Made by a program: the position numbers and the translations under genes
Notes under the pieces: generated by a model
The model's database searches: none
What the model was told of the DNA's origin: nothing
Seen by the model: only the letters and a program-made list of their open reading frames with translations
In this document: positions 7,599 to 16,144 of the stretch, piece after piece
Numbering within the stretch: position 1 is the stretch's first letter
How the letters are laid out: the number at the start of each line of letters is the position of its first letter
NCBI GenBank assembly: GCA_001801995.1
Contig: MGZB01000055.1
Location: 1-39,098, forward strand
Direction of reading: 5' to 3'
DNA length: 39,098 nt
From: Gammaproteobacteria bacterium RIFOXYD12_FULL_61_37
GTDB lineage: Bacteria; Pseudomonadota; Gammaproteobacteria; Chromatiales; Chromatiaceae

Positions 7599-8717
7599 GT
7601 GGAAGATCTACCCAATCCGGTCGATGACAGCCGGATAACCATCCTGGCCGTCGATGATGTACCGGAGAATCTGGCCGTGCTGGGGGAACTGCTCCAGCCT
7701 TCCTATCGCCTGCGTGCCGCCACTTCCGGGCCGCGCGCCCTGGAGATCGCCGCCTCCGACCCGCGCCCGGACTTGATTCTGCTCGATGTGATGATGCCCG
7801 GCATGGATGGATTCAGGGTATTCGACCGGTTGCGCCGAAACCCGCGTACCCGCGACATCCCGGTGATCTTCATCACGGCCCTGAACGCCACCGAGGATGA
7901 GGAGCGGGGGTTGGAGATGGGCGCGGTCGATTACATCACCAAACCCCTGCGCCCCAGCATCGTAACGGCCCGTGTCCGTACCCAGTTGGAGCTGAAGAAG
8001 GCCCGCGATCTGCTCAAGGACCAGAACGCCTTTCTCGACGCCGAGGTGCGGCGGCGCATACACGAAAATCAGCTTATCCAGGATGTCAGCATCAACGCCC
8101 TGTCCCGCCTGGCCGGGACCCGCGACACGGAGACCGGCAGCCATATCCGCCGTACCCAGGAGTATGTGCGCATCCTTGCCATCGAGCTGCGGGGGCACCC
8201 CCGTTTCAGGGAGGTTCTCAACGACCGGACCATCGACCTGCTCGCCAAGTCCGCCCCTCTGCACGATATCGGCAAGGTCGGCATTCCCGATCGCATCCTG
8301 CTCAAGCCGGGCAAACTGACGCCGGAGGAGTGGCAGGTGATGAAGACCCATGCCAAGCTGGGGGCGGATGCCATCGACCAGGCAGAGCGGGATGCGGACG
8401 GCCATGTGGAGTTCCTGGTTCTGGCCAAGGAGATCGCCCACTGGCATCACGAACGCTGGGATGGCAGCGGCTATCCCGATGGGCTGGCCGGCGAGGCCAT
8501 TCCCGTTTCGGCGCGCCTCATGGCCCTGGCCGATGTCTTCGATGCCCTTATCAACCGCCGTGTCTACAAAGAGGCAATCCCCATCGAGGCGTCCCGAGGG
8601 GTCATCATCGCCGAGCGGGGCTGTCACTTCGATCCCGATGTGGTCGATGCCTTCCTGACCGCCCTGAACCGGTTCCGCGCCGTGGCAAGGCAGTTCGCGG
8701 AGTCCACGCCGCCCTAA
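7599..8717 (+). CDS. Response regulator with HD-GYP c-di-GMP phosphodiesterase domain
   Basis: A two-component output protein of RpfG type, 372 residues, expected to hydrolyse cyclic di-GMP under control of a sensor kinase not seen here. Residues about 12-130 are a receiver with the acidic pair VDD, the phospho-Asp in LILLDVMMPGMDG, and the conserved Lys in YITKPL. A helical linker follows. The HD-GYP domain has PLHDIGKVGIPD, HHERWDGSGYPDGL and ALADVFDAL, so the metal ligands and GYP motif are intact. The start is GTG at 7599, with AAAGGA 8 bases upstream; no ATG gives a better family start. Confidence 0.95.
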   Translation: MEDLPNPVDDSRITILAVDDVPENLAVLGELLQPSYRLRAATSGPRALEIAASDPRPDLILLDVMMPGMDGFRVFDRLRRNPRTRDIPVIFITALNATEDEERGLEMGAVDYITKPLRPSIVTARVRTQLELKKARDLLKDQNAFLDAEVRRRIHENQLIQDVSINALSRLAGTRDTETGSHIRRTQEYVRILAIELRGHPRFREVLNDRTIDLLAKSAPLHDIGKVGIPDRILLKPGKLTPEEWQVMKTHAKLGADAIDQAERDADGHVEFLVLAKEIAHWHHERWDGSGYPDGLAGEAIPVSARLMALADVFDALINRRVYKEAIPIEASRGVIIAERGCHFDPDVVDAFLTALNRFRAVARQFAESTPP

Positions 8718-8730
8718 AATTCACAACCTC

Positions 8731-9639
8731 TCAGGGCAGTTCGTCCGCCAAGCTGTGCCGCCCTTCCTTGCCCATGTCCGACGGGTCCTGATGGATGTTG
8801 ACATCCATCAGGGGGGCGTCCTTGCGCAGCCGCTTCTCCACATCGACGGCGATACGATGCGCCTCGCGCAGGCTGAGGCTGCCGTCCAGTTCCAGATGCA
8901 TCTGGATGACCTTGCGCTGCCCGTTTTGCCAGGTCCGAAGGCCGTGGACCCCCTGGACGCCGGGGATGGACAGGGCCAGGTTCTTGATGGTGTCGCGTTC
9001 CTCCCTGGGCAGTTCGTGGTCCATGAGCAGATGAATGGCCTCCAGGGCAATGTGAACGGCGCTATAGAGGATGTAAGCGGCAATGCCGATGGCGAATACC
9101 GGGTCCAGGCCGGAGAAACCCTTGGAGGCGAGGAACAGGGCGATCAGTGTGGCGCCGTTGGTGGCCAAGTCCGTGGCGTAGTGCAGGGCGTCGGCGCGGA
9201 TCGCGGTCGAACCGGTCTTTTTCACGACCCGCCGCTGAATCGTCAACAGGATGAAGGTGGCGGCCATGGCGAACACCATCACCGCCATGCCCGTGCCGAT
9301 ATGCTCGATAGGCTGCGGATTGAGCAACCGGTCACCGGCCTCCAGCAACAGGAAGACGGCGGAACCGGTGATGAAGGCGGCCTGCCCCAGCCCGGCCAGG
9401 GCCTCGGCCTTGCCGTGGCCGAACCTGTGTTCGTCGTCGGCGGGCATCAGGGAGTAGCGGACGGCCAGAAGGTTCACGAGAGAGGCGCCGGCATCCATCA
9501 ATGAATCGATCAGCGTGGCCATGATGCTGACCGAGCCGGTGGATAGCCAGGCAATGAGCTTCGCGACGATGAGGATCACCGCCGTTGCCACGGAGGCGTA
9601 GGTTGCCAGTCGCAGGAGTCTTGCGTTGGGAGTGGTCAT
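8731..9639 (-). CDS. fieF: Cation-efflux pump FieF (CDF family)
   Basis: Inner-membrane proton-driven exporter of divalent metals (Fe/Zn). The 302-residue product has six predicted membrane segments, then a cytoplasmic metal-binding domain. Matches to FieF include TGSVSIMATLIDSLMDAGASL with the site-A aspartates, RYSLMPADDEHRFGHGKAE, AIRADALHYATDLATNG, and VQGVHGLRTWQNG. The ATG at 9639 matches the E. coli protein start. A longer reading to 9684 would add residues that look unlike the family. Its stop is 13 bp from the stop of the HD-GYP gene (convergent). Confidence 0.95.
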   Translation of the reverse strand: MTTPNARLLRLATYASVATAVILIVAKLIAWLSTGSVSIMATLIDSLMDAGASLVNLLAVRYSLMPADDEHRFGHGKAEALAGLGQAAFITGSAVFLLLEAGDRLLNPQPIEHIGTGMAVMVFAMAATFILLTIQRRVVKKTGSTAIRADALHYATDLATNGATLIALFLASKGFSGLDPVFAIGIAAYILYSAVHIALEAIHLLMDHELPREERDTIKNLALSIPGVQGVHGLRTWQNGQRKVIQMHLELDGSLSLREAHRIAVDVEKRLRKDAPLMDVNIHQDPSDMGKEGRHSLADELP

Positions 9640-9768
9640 GGGGATGCTTCGCGATTGGGTGACGGGAAAAGGCCCTGAATACATTTTAACCGCAAAGGCC
9701 GCAAAGAACGCCTGCCGTGAAAATGGCGAACCGGACGTTGGCGGACAGGCCCTAACGAGGCGCCTCGG

Positions 9769-10338
9769 TCAAAACAGCCGTTCCCGGTAACGCGGCTGCC
9801 CGTTGATCAACACTCCCTTGATGCCGCAATTGCCGAGGCTATCGACCGCGACCTGGATCTCCACCTTCTCGCCCGATTTCGGATTCTCCAAGGCCTTGCC
9901 TTCCCCCTCGGGCACGAAATAGTTTTCGATGCCGTAGTGGACATTAAGCTCCTTGGCCAGTTCCTGCTTGCCGGTCACCGGGTTCCAACTGCCTTCCTGG
10001 ACGAATTGGACTCGGCCCTTGATGACGACCCGGTCCGGCGGGACCTCCGGCCGTTCGTGGTGGATGGAGAGGGCCTGCCAATATCTCTCCCCCTTGGCCA
10101 AGACCACATAAATGGCCTCCCGGTCGAACGTATCGTCCCCCTCCAGCTCCGCCGGGCGCAACCGGCTGATGGCGTAGTTGAGCTGGACGTAGTCACCGCC
10201 GAACAGCGACCGGGGGTCGATGGGCTGGGTCTCCAGCAGGATCTCCGTGCCGGTGGAGAGGGTCCATTGTTTTATGGCGACCATGGCCAACAGGGCCAAG
10301 GTCTGTAGCAGCAGGATGAGGCCGATGCGCCGGATCAT
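9769..10338 (-). CDS. GDYXXLXY-domain membrane-anchored protein
   Basis: A 189-residue protein with one N-terminal membrane segment (GLILLLQTLALLAMVAI), then a domain carrying the naming motif GDYVQLNY at about residue 49. Other marks are the ETQPIDPRSLFGGDY context, IKGRVQF, and GIENYFVPEGEGKALE. The family is typically encoded directly after a DUF2157 protein, as here, where the genes overlap by 4 bp. Its function is unknown; the bulk of the chain should be periplasmic. It follows DUF2157 in one leftward operon. Confidence 0.9.
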   Translation of the reverse strand: MIRRIGLILLLQTLALLAMVAIKQWTLSTGTEILLETQPIDPRSLFGGDYVQLNYAISRLRPAELEGDDTFDREAIYVVLAKGERYWQALSIHHERPEVPPDRVVIKGRVQFVQEGSWNPVTGKQELAKELNVHYGIENYFVPEGEGKALENPKSGEKVEIQVAVDSLGNCGIKGVLINGQPRYRERLF

Positions 10339-11672
10339 GCCGCACCTCCCTTCCGCTGGGCCGCCATCTCTCGGGTCAGCCGCCGCCGCTGCCGCTCAAG
10401 GAAGTAACCCCCGGCCAGGAGGAAGAGGCCGCCGCCCATGAAGAAGAAGGAGCGGTCCATCAGACTCCAGAAGGTATCGAAATAACGGCTCAGGAGCGCG
10501 AAGGCAAAGAAGGCGAAGGCGATGTTGATCAGGAATTCCTCGTTGGTCTCGCGCCCGGCGACGATGAGCCAGATGAGCCCGGCGAAGAAGAGCAGATTGA
10601 AGCCCAGGGCCATCAGTCCGCCCAGTTCGCCGGTGATGAAGAGGTTGGCCGTCAGAAACAGGATGCCGACCGCGATCAGGCGTTGCCCCCACAACAGATA
10701 GCCGGGGCGTTGGGCCGAGGCGGTGCGCTGCCGGTGCCAGAGGCTGAGCAGGGCGATCAGCACCAGCAGGGCGAGGATGGCGGCGACCCAATCGGCCGGC
10801 GCGGCGGCGCGGTACCCGGCTCCTCTGTCCCAGCTCTGCATCTGGGGAAAGGTCAGGGTGTAGAAACCGGCCAGGACGGCGAAGATCGCATAGCGCTTGA
10901 CGATGGGGGCGAAGGGGGCGAAAGCGCCCTGGGTCTCCATCAGCATGCCCGTCAGGAAGAGCGCCAGGTAGGCCAGGGCGTAGCATTCGACGAGATAGAG
11001 GCCGGATGGGGCATCAAGGGAGAAAAAGGTGAACAGGCTCCACAAGAGGAGCGCGATCAGGGCCAGATGGGCTGCGAAGCGCCAGCCCTGGGCCTGAATG
11101 CGCGGCAGGCAGAGCGCCCAGAGGGGCAGAAACCCGAGATGCACCCGGTTGAAATCCAGGGATTCCATGCCGGTCCAGAGGGTCAGCAGGGCGATGGCCG
11201 CCGCCATGGCCGGCTGGGAGGGGAGCAGAAAGGCCGTCGCCAGGGCGCCGGCGGCCCAGAGCAGCACGCCGTCCGGGTAGTGGGACTCGATGTGGTAGAT
11301 CTGGGCGATCAGCATCACATTGGCACCGAACAGGATCACCCCCAGGAGCAGCAGCGCCTGCCCGGTCTTCGGGTGCTCGCCCCTGGCCAGCAACAGACCC
11401 CCGGCGCCGTAGGCCAGCCAAAGCCCGCCGAGCAGTACCGCCAGCTTGGCCAGCTTGGCCATCTCGGACCAGTTGGCCGCAAAGAAGGTGACGACGCCGG
11501 AACCCAGCAGCAACACGCCCAGGATCGCCAGGGCGTGGACCAGAAAACCCTCCTCCCGCTCCTGCCCGGCAAGGTGTTCCAGGATCGCCCGGTCACCGCC
11601 GGGCGTAACCCAACCCCGCTCGACCCAAAAGGGAAGCTCGCCCTTGAGCTGCTTGATGAAACGGTTGGACAT
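10335..11672 (-). CDS. DUF2157 polytopic membrane protein
   Basis: A 445-residue inner-membrane protein. The soluble N-terminal part (residues about 1-40: FIKQLKGELPFWVERGWVTPGG) and the first membrane hairpin (VHALAILGVLLLGSGVVTFFAANW) are the DUF2157 signature. About ten further hydrophobic segments follow, ending in a basic tail. The ATG at 11672 is chosen because GGAG lies just upstream; the ATG at 11684 lacks this. Function is not known. The 4-bp overlap with the GDYXXLXY gene indicates translational coupling and probably a shared complex. Confidence 0.88.
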   Translation of the reverse strand: MSNRFIKQLKGELPFWVERGWVTPGGDRAILEHLAGQEREEGFLVHALAILGVLLLGSGVVTFFAANWSEMAKLAKLAVLLGGLWLAYGAGGLLLARGEHPKTGQALLLLGVILFGANVMLIAQIYHIESHYPDGVLLWAAGALATAFLLPSQPAMAAAIALLTLWTGMESLDFNRVHLGFLPLWALCLPRIQAQGWRFAAHLALIALLLWSLFTFFSLDAPSGLYLVECYALAYLALFLTGMLMETQGAFAPFAPIVKRYAIFAVLAGFYTLTFPQMQSWDRGAGYRAAAPADWVAAILALLVLIALLSLWHRQRTASAQRPGYLLWGQRLIAVGILFLTANLFITGELGGLMALGFNLLFFAGLIWLIVAGRETNEEFLINIAFAFFAFALLSRYFDTFWSLMDRSFFFMGGGLFLLAGGYFLERQRRRLTREMAAQRKGGAA

Positions 11673-11693
11673 GGGGGACTCCAAATGAGTAGG

Positions 11694-12197
11694 TCACCGC
11701 GCGAACAGCTCGGCGCGCGCGATCTCCTCGTGCCAGGCGGATTTCACGTTGAGGCGTTTACGGTTCTCGTCACGGGTGCGAATGATCCTGTTCCAGGCCC
11801 CAAAGACCTCGTCCGGGCTGCTGAAGGGTTGCATGTTGAGGATCAGGGGCTGGATGAAGAAGCTGCCCAGTTGCGGCTGGAAGCTGGGATGGGCCTTTTG
11901 TCTGTTGTCCAGCAGGGGGAATTCGACGATGGGACCCAGCAGCTCGAACTTTTCCGGGTCTCGCGTCTCAGGGTCGTAACCTTCGGGGAGTTCCAGATCC
12001 GCCGTTTCGGGCGGGAACAGCAGGCGGCAGAGCATCCAGGGGGTCAGCAGGAGCAGTGAGCGCCAACCCTCGATCTCCCGCAGGGCGCGAATCTGGACCG
12101 GAAGGTCAGGGTTCAGCGAGGGATCGGAGCTGAAATGTTCTTCCTGCATCTCCTGAAATACCGTTTCGACGGCCGCCAACAGGGTGGCGTCATCCAT
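11694..12197 (-). CDS. HybE-like [NiFe]-hydrogenase assembly chaperone (orphan)
   Basis: A 167-residue soluble protein resembling the HybE/HupJ group in layout: an N-terminal helix (ATLLAAVETVFQEMQEEHF), then NPDLPVQIRAL, the hydrophobic LLLLTPWMLCRLLFPP segment, and a late SFQPQLGSFFIQPL segment. HybE proteins are linked to maturation of hydrogenase large subunits or Tat substrates. No hydrogenase gene is in the window, so its partner is unknown. The ATG at 12197 is chosen over 12230 because the latter adds a Pro/Gly-rich stretch. It could be a divergent member with another client. It lies 21 bp downstream in space from the DUF2157 gene and may be co-transcribed with it. Confidence 0.55.
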   Translation of the reverse strand: MDDATLLAAVETVFQEMQEEHFSSDPSLNPDLPVQIRALREIEGWRSLLLLTPWMLCRLLFPPETADLELPEGYDPETRDPEKFELLGPIVEFPLLDNRQKAHPSFQPQLGSFFIQPLILNMQPFSSPDEVFGAWNRIIRTRDENRKRLNVKSAWHEEIARAELFAR

Positions 12198-12400
12198 TTG
12201 GGTAGCGGGACCGGGTCGCCAATGCGGCATCTCAACATCCCTCCGGCAAGAGGCATCGCTGCGGGGAACGCCCTGTATCGATCAATCTCTCAGTCGTCAT
12301 CATCGCCATCCAAAAGCAACAGATGTTGAGCCAATGTCCAATAGAGTATCAGCTCGGATTTCCGCTGCAAGCCTAAACCCAGGCCTTGGGTCAGCGGCAT

Positions 12401-12409
12401 TGCTACAAT
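12401..12409 (+). promoter_or_regulatory. Extended -10 element immediately before ygiQ
   Basis: TGCTACAAT is identical to the extended -10 arms of the mazE/rimO palindrome. It ends 7 bases before the ygiQ ATG, so transcription would begin at or next to the start codon and give a leaderless mRNA. No purine-rich ribosome-binding site lies in the intervening C-run. No clear -35 is seen. Confidence 0.4.
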
Positions 12410-12416
12410 TCCCCCC

Positions 12417-14549
12417 ATGAAACCCACTTCCCTCTTCTCCTACCGCAAACACTGGGCCGCCAAATTCGGCCCCGCCCCCTTTCTGCCCATGTCCCGCGCC
12501 GAAATGGACGAACTGGGGTGGGACAGTTGCGATGTGATCATCCTGACTGGAGATGCCTACGTGGATCACCCCAGCTTCGGCATGGCGGTTATCGGCCGGG
12601 TGCTGGAGGCCCAGGGATTCCGTGTGGGGATCATCGCCCAGCCCGATTGGAACTCGGTGGTGGATTTCCAGCGACTGGGCCGGCCCAATCTTTTCTTCGG
12701 CGTCACGGGCGGCAACATGGATTCCATGGTCAACCGCTACACCTCGGAGCGGCGGCTGCGTTCCGACGATGCCTACACACCGGACGGTGAGGGCGGCAAG
12801 CGGCCCGACCGGGCCGTGCTGGTCTATTCCCAGCGCTGCCGCGAGGCCTACCGGGATGTCCCTGTCGTGATCGGGGGCATCGAGGCCAGTCTGCGGCGCC
12901 TCGCCCATTACGACTACTGGTCCGACAGGGTGCGCCGCTCCCTGCTGCTGGACGCCAAGGCGGATATCCTGCTCTACGGCAACGCCGAGCGGGCGGTGGT
13001 GGAGTTGGCCCATAGGCTGGCCGGAGGCGAACCCATCGCGGAGATAGGCGATCTGCGCGGAAGCGTCGTGATCCGCAAGGGGATACCGGAAGATTGGAGG
13101 CTGGTCGATGTCGGTGGCCTCTCCCTTCCCCGCCAGGAGACAGGGAGTGGAGGTTGTAGGTCGGCCTTCAGGCCGATGGTTGGCGCCGCTGTCGGGCTAA
13201 AGCCCGACCTACAGACTAATGCCTCTGGCCTTGATATGGCCGGAGGCTACCCCGTTACCCGGCACAGGGAAAAAGAGGTCGTCCGTCTCCCCTCCTACGA
13301 GCAGGTCCGCGACGATCCGCTGCTCTACGCCCAGGCCTCGCGTCTCTTTCATCTGGAGTCCAACCCCGGCAATGCCCGCGCACTGGTGCAGCGGCACGGC
13401 GACCGTGAAGTCTGGGTCAATCCGCCGCCCATCCCCCTGACCACCCCGGAGCTGGACGGTGTCTTCGATCTGCCCTATCAGCGCGTGCCGCACCCGGCCT
13501 ATGGCGGGCGGCGCCTCCCCGCCTACGAGATGATCCGCTTCTCCATCAACATCATGCGCGGCTGCTTCGGCGGCTGCACCTTCTGCTCCATCACCGAGCA
13601 CGAGGGGCGAATCATCCAGAACCGTTCGGAAGGCTCCATTCTGCGGGAGATCGAAACCCTGCGTGATACCGTGCCCGGCTTCACCGGCCACGTCTCCGAC
13701 CTGGGCGGGCCGACCGCCAATATGTGGCGGCTCCACTGCCGGGAGCCCGCCGTCGAGTCCAACTGCCGCCGCCTCTCCTGCGTCTATCCGGTCATCTGCA
13801 AGAACCTGAATATCGACCATCGGCCCCTGATCCGCCTCTACCGCAAGGCGCGGGAACTGAAGGGCATCAAGAAGATCTTCATCGCCTCCGGGGTGCGCTA
13901 CGACCTGGCGGTGGAGTCGCCGGAGTATGTGAAGGAGCTGGTGAGCCACCACGTGGGCGGTTATCTCAAGATCGCGCCGGAACACACCGAACCAGGTCCC
14001 CTGGCCCTGATGATGAAGCCGGGGATCGGGGTTTTCGACCGCTTCAAGCGGCTGTTCGAAAAGTATTCGAAAGAGGCGGGCAAGGAACAGTACCTGATCC
14101 CCTACTTCATCGCCGCCCATCCGGGGACCAGCGACCAGGACATGCTCCACCTGGCCCTCTGGCTCAAGGAGAACGGCTTCCGCCCGGACCAGGTGCAGGC
14201 CTTTCTGCCCTCGCCCATGGCCCTGGCCACCGCCATGTACCACAGCGGGCGCAATCCCTTGAAACAGGTGCGGCAAGACGCCGAACGGGTGTTCGTCCCC
14301 AGCGGCGGACGCCAGCGCCGTCTGCACAAGGCCTTCCTGCGTTACCATGACCCGGAGAACTGGCCCCTGCTGCGCGAGGCACTCAAGCATATGGGCCGCG
14401 CCGACCTCATAGGCAACGGCAAGAAGCACCTGATCCCCGCCTGGCAACCCCAGGGGACGGGCGAACGCCCGGAGGGGGCGCGCACCCAGGCGACGACGCC
14501 TCGATCGGCGGGTAGAAGGCCGGGCTGCAAGAACAGAAAAGGCAAATAG
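12417..14549 (+). CDS. ygiQ: YgiQ-family radical SAM protein
   Basis: A 710-residue UPF0313/YgiQ protein; the reaction is unknown. The N-terminal half has the family segments [26 protein letters not shown], and [16 protein letters not shown]. Residues about 335-350 read [16 protein letters not shown]. The radical-SAM cluster motif is in [19 protein letters not shown], and the conserved [11 protein letters not shown] follows. Two features are odd. Residues 247-266 come from a palindromic repeat (13155-13213) inserted in frame just before the conserved [14 protein letters not shown] block. The last about 35 residues are a basic low-complexity tail. The reading frame is open throughout, so the insertion seems tolerated. 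Confidence 0.93.
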   Translation: MKPTSLFSYRKHWAAKFGPAPFLPMSRAEMDELGWDSCDVIILTGDAYVDHPSFGMAVIGRVLEAQGFRVGIIAQPDWNSVVDFQRLGRPNLFFGVTGGNMDSMVNRYTSERRLRSDDAYTPDGEGGKRPDRAVLVYSQRCREAYRDVPVVIGGIEASLRRLAHYDYWSDRVRRSLLLDAKADILLYGNAERAVVELAHRLAGGEPIAEIGDLRGSVVIRKGIPEDWRLVDVGGLSLPRQETGSGGCRSAFRPMVGAAVGLKPDLQTNASGLDMAGGYPVTRHREKEVVRLPSYEQVRDDPLLYAQASRLFHLESNPGNARALVQRHGDREVWVNPPPIPLTTPELDGVFDLPYQRVPHPAYGGRRLPAYEMIRFSINIMRGCFGGCTFCSITEHEGRIIQNRSEGSILREIETLRDTVPGFTGHVSDLGGPTANMWRLHCREPAVESNCRRLSCVYPVICKNLNIDHRPLIRLYRKARELKGIKKIFIASGVRYDLAVESPEYVKELVSHHVGGYLKIAPEHTEPGPLALMMKPGIGVFDRFKRLFEKYSKEAGKEQYLIPYFIAAHPGTSDQDMLHLALWLKENGFRPDQVQAFLPSPMALATAMYHSGRNPLKQVRQDAERVFVPSGGRQRRLHKAFLRYHDPENWPLLREALKHMGRADLIGNGKKHLIPAWQPQGTGERPEGARTQATTPRSAGRRPGCKNRKGK
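13155..13213. repeat. GTAGGTCGG palindromic element inside ygiQ
   Basis: A 59-bp element with 10-bp terminal inverted repeats TGTAGGTCGG (13155-13164) and 13204-13213. Internal hairpins are TCGGCCT/AGGCCGA (13161-13176) and GTCGGGCT/AGCCCGAC (13191-13208). It is translated in frame as YgiQ residues 247-266, starting CRSAFRP and containing GLKPDL. The ends and hairpin layout match the intergenic element at 6468-6514. Confidence 0.85.
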
Positions 14550-14561
14550 GCTCGGGTATTT

Positions 14562-15428
14562 ATGCGTTCAGTGGATTTCCCTGCTCTGACGGACAGCAAA
14601 CTGGCCTGGCAATCCCCGGTCAATCTGGCCATTGCCCTTTTGTTCGGCCTTTTTGTCATTGGCGTACTTTTTGTCCTCTACGAGGCCCTGCTCGCACTGA
14701 CCCTGCCCAGCGCCTCGATCCAGACGACCGTTGTCTTGGGCGCCCTGTTCTGCCTGTTGCACGGCATGCGCAGCATGGGCTCGCGCCGCATCGGCAGTCT
14801 GTTGATCCTCACCCTGACGGTGACTCTGGTGGCCGAGACCCTGGGGGTACTGACCGGCCTGCTGTTCGGCGAGTATCAATACAGCGGCCATTTGGGGGAT
14901 CAGTTTCTCGGGCTGGTTCCCTTCGTCATCCCGCCGGCCTGGTTCATGATGCTTTATCCCTCCTACATCATCGCCCTGCGGCTTACGGCGCTGGGCGCGA
15001 ATGACGGGAACCGCAGGGAATTCCAGGTTGCCTTGCTCGGCGCCGCCATCATGACCACCTGGGATTTCGTCATAGATCCCGTCATGGTCAAGATCGCGTT
15101 CTGGGAATGGGAGACGGGGCGCTATTTCGGCGTCCCTTTCACCAACTACCTCGGCTGGTTCATCGTCTCCTTCGTCGTGCTCTATGTCTTCGGCACCAGG
15201 TATCCCGCCGGGGGCGAGGGCTACGCGCCGGCCACCTCGGGGCGCATACTGACCGCCTACTACGGCCTGGTGGGTATTTCCAGCGCCATAGCCGCCACCA
15301 GCGTCGGGCTGGTGGGCCCCGCCGCGCTGGGTATGGCCGGCATGTCCCTCTGGGTCGTTTTGGGATGGCGGGCAAGCATGACAGGCGTTACCGTCCCTGC
15401 TTCAAGGCGGAGGGAAATCGACTCATGA
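14562..15428 (+). CDS. Carotenoid-biosynthesis-type membrane protein (CruF/DUF422-like)
   Basis: A 288-residue polytopic membrane protein with about seven hydrophobic segments. The core matches the family that includes the carotenoid hydratase CruF: LFGEYQYSGHLGDQFLGLVP, IPPAWFMMLYPSYIIA, TTWDFVIDPVM, WEWETGRYFGVPFTNYLGWF. The conserved Glu/Asp and Trp residues are present. The likely activity is hydration or another late carotenoid modification, but this is inferred from family only. No phytoene synthase or desaturase is nearby. It overlaps the ABC ATPase start by 4 bp and so is the first gene of a three-gene operon, 12 bp after ygiQ. Confidence 0.8.
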   Translation: MRSVDFPALTDSKLAWQSPVNLAIALLFGLFVIGVLFVLYEALLALTLPSASIQTTVVLGALFCLLHGMRSMGSRRIGSLLILTLTVTLVAETLGVLTGLLFGEYQYSGHLGDQFLGLVPFVIPPAWFMMLYPSYIIALRLTALGANDGNRREFQVALLGAAIMTTWDFVIDPVMVKIAFWEWETGRYFGVPFTNYLGWFIVSFVVLYVFGTRYPAGGEGYAPATSGRILTAYYGLVGISSAIAATSVGLVGPAALGMAGMSLWVVLGWRASMTGVTVPASRRREIDS

Positions 15429-16144
15429 TGCCGTCCCAAGGAGATTCACCCCCGCAGGCCAGGACGCTGCTCGAATTGAAAGGGATCGTCCGCACTTTCG
15501 ATGAGGGCCGGGTGCTGGCGGTGCGTCAGCTCGATCTGACCATCGAGACGGGCGAATTTATTGCCATCGTCGGCCGCAGCGGCAGCGGCAAGTCCACGCT
15601 CTTGCATCTGATGGCCGGTATCGAGCGTCCCAGCGCCGGCTGCATCCGGTTCGAGGACAAGGAGCCGCGCCGCAACGGTGACTGGGCCGCGCTACGCGCC
15701 CGCCGCATCGGCCTGGTCTTCCAGCGCGATAATCTATTGCCCACCCTCAGCGCCTTGGAGAATCTGGAGATTCCCATGATCGGGGTTGAATCCAGTGAGG
15801 CGCGGCGGCGGGTCCGGGTCCGCGATCTGTTGGAACGGGTCGGCCTGGGGCACCGGGCAGACCATAAGCCGAGGGAACTCTCCGGGGGGGAGCGGCAGCG
15901 GCTGGCCATCGCCCGCAGTCTGGTCAACGGCCCGGCGCTGGTCCTGGCGGACGAGCCCACCGGCAATCTGGACAGCGCCAACGCCCGCGAGGTCATGGCC
16001 CTGTTGCGTTCGATCAACGAGGACGACGGCACGGCCCTGGTGGTCGTCACCCACGACAAGGAGATCGCGGCCTGCGCCCGGCGCCGGCTCTACATCTCCG
16101 ACGGCCGGCTGGTCCTGGACAGCCGCTTTCCGGAGCACCACTGA
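15425..16144 (+). CDS. ABC transporter ATP-binding protein (MacB/LolD type)
   Basis: A 239-residue cytoplasmic ATPase. It shows Walker A GRSGSGKST, the Q-loop VFQRDNLLPTLSALEN typical of the MacB/LolD/FtsE group, the signature LSGGERQR, Walker B ALVLADEPTGNLD, and the H-loop VVTHDKE. All catalytic residues are intact. It should drive the permease encoded directly downstream (ATGA-type overlap). ATG 15425 overlaps the upstream stop; ATG 15428 is the alternative. Members of this group use the ATPase for mechanotransmission or lipoprotein release rather than classic import. Confidence 0.93.
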   Translation: MMPSQGDSPPQARTLLELKGIVRTFDEGRVLAVRQLDLTIETGEFIAIVGRSGSGKSTLLHLMAGIERPSAGCIRFEDKEPRRNGDWAALRARRIGLVFQRDNLLPTLSALENLEIPMIGVESSEARRRVRVRDLLERVGLGHRADHKPRELSGGERQRLAIARSLVNGPALVLADEPTGNLDSANAREVMALLRSINEDDGTALVVVTHDKEIAACARRRLYISDGRLVLDSRFPEHH

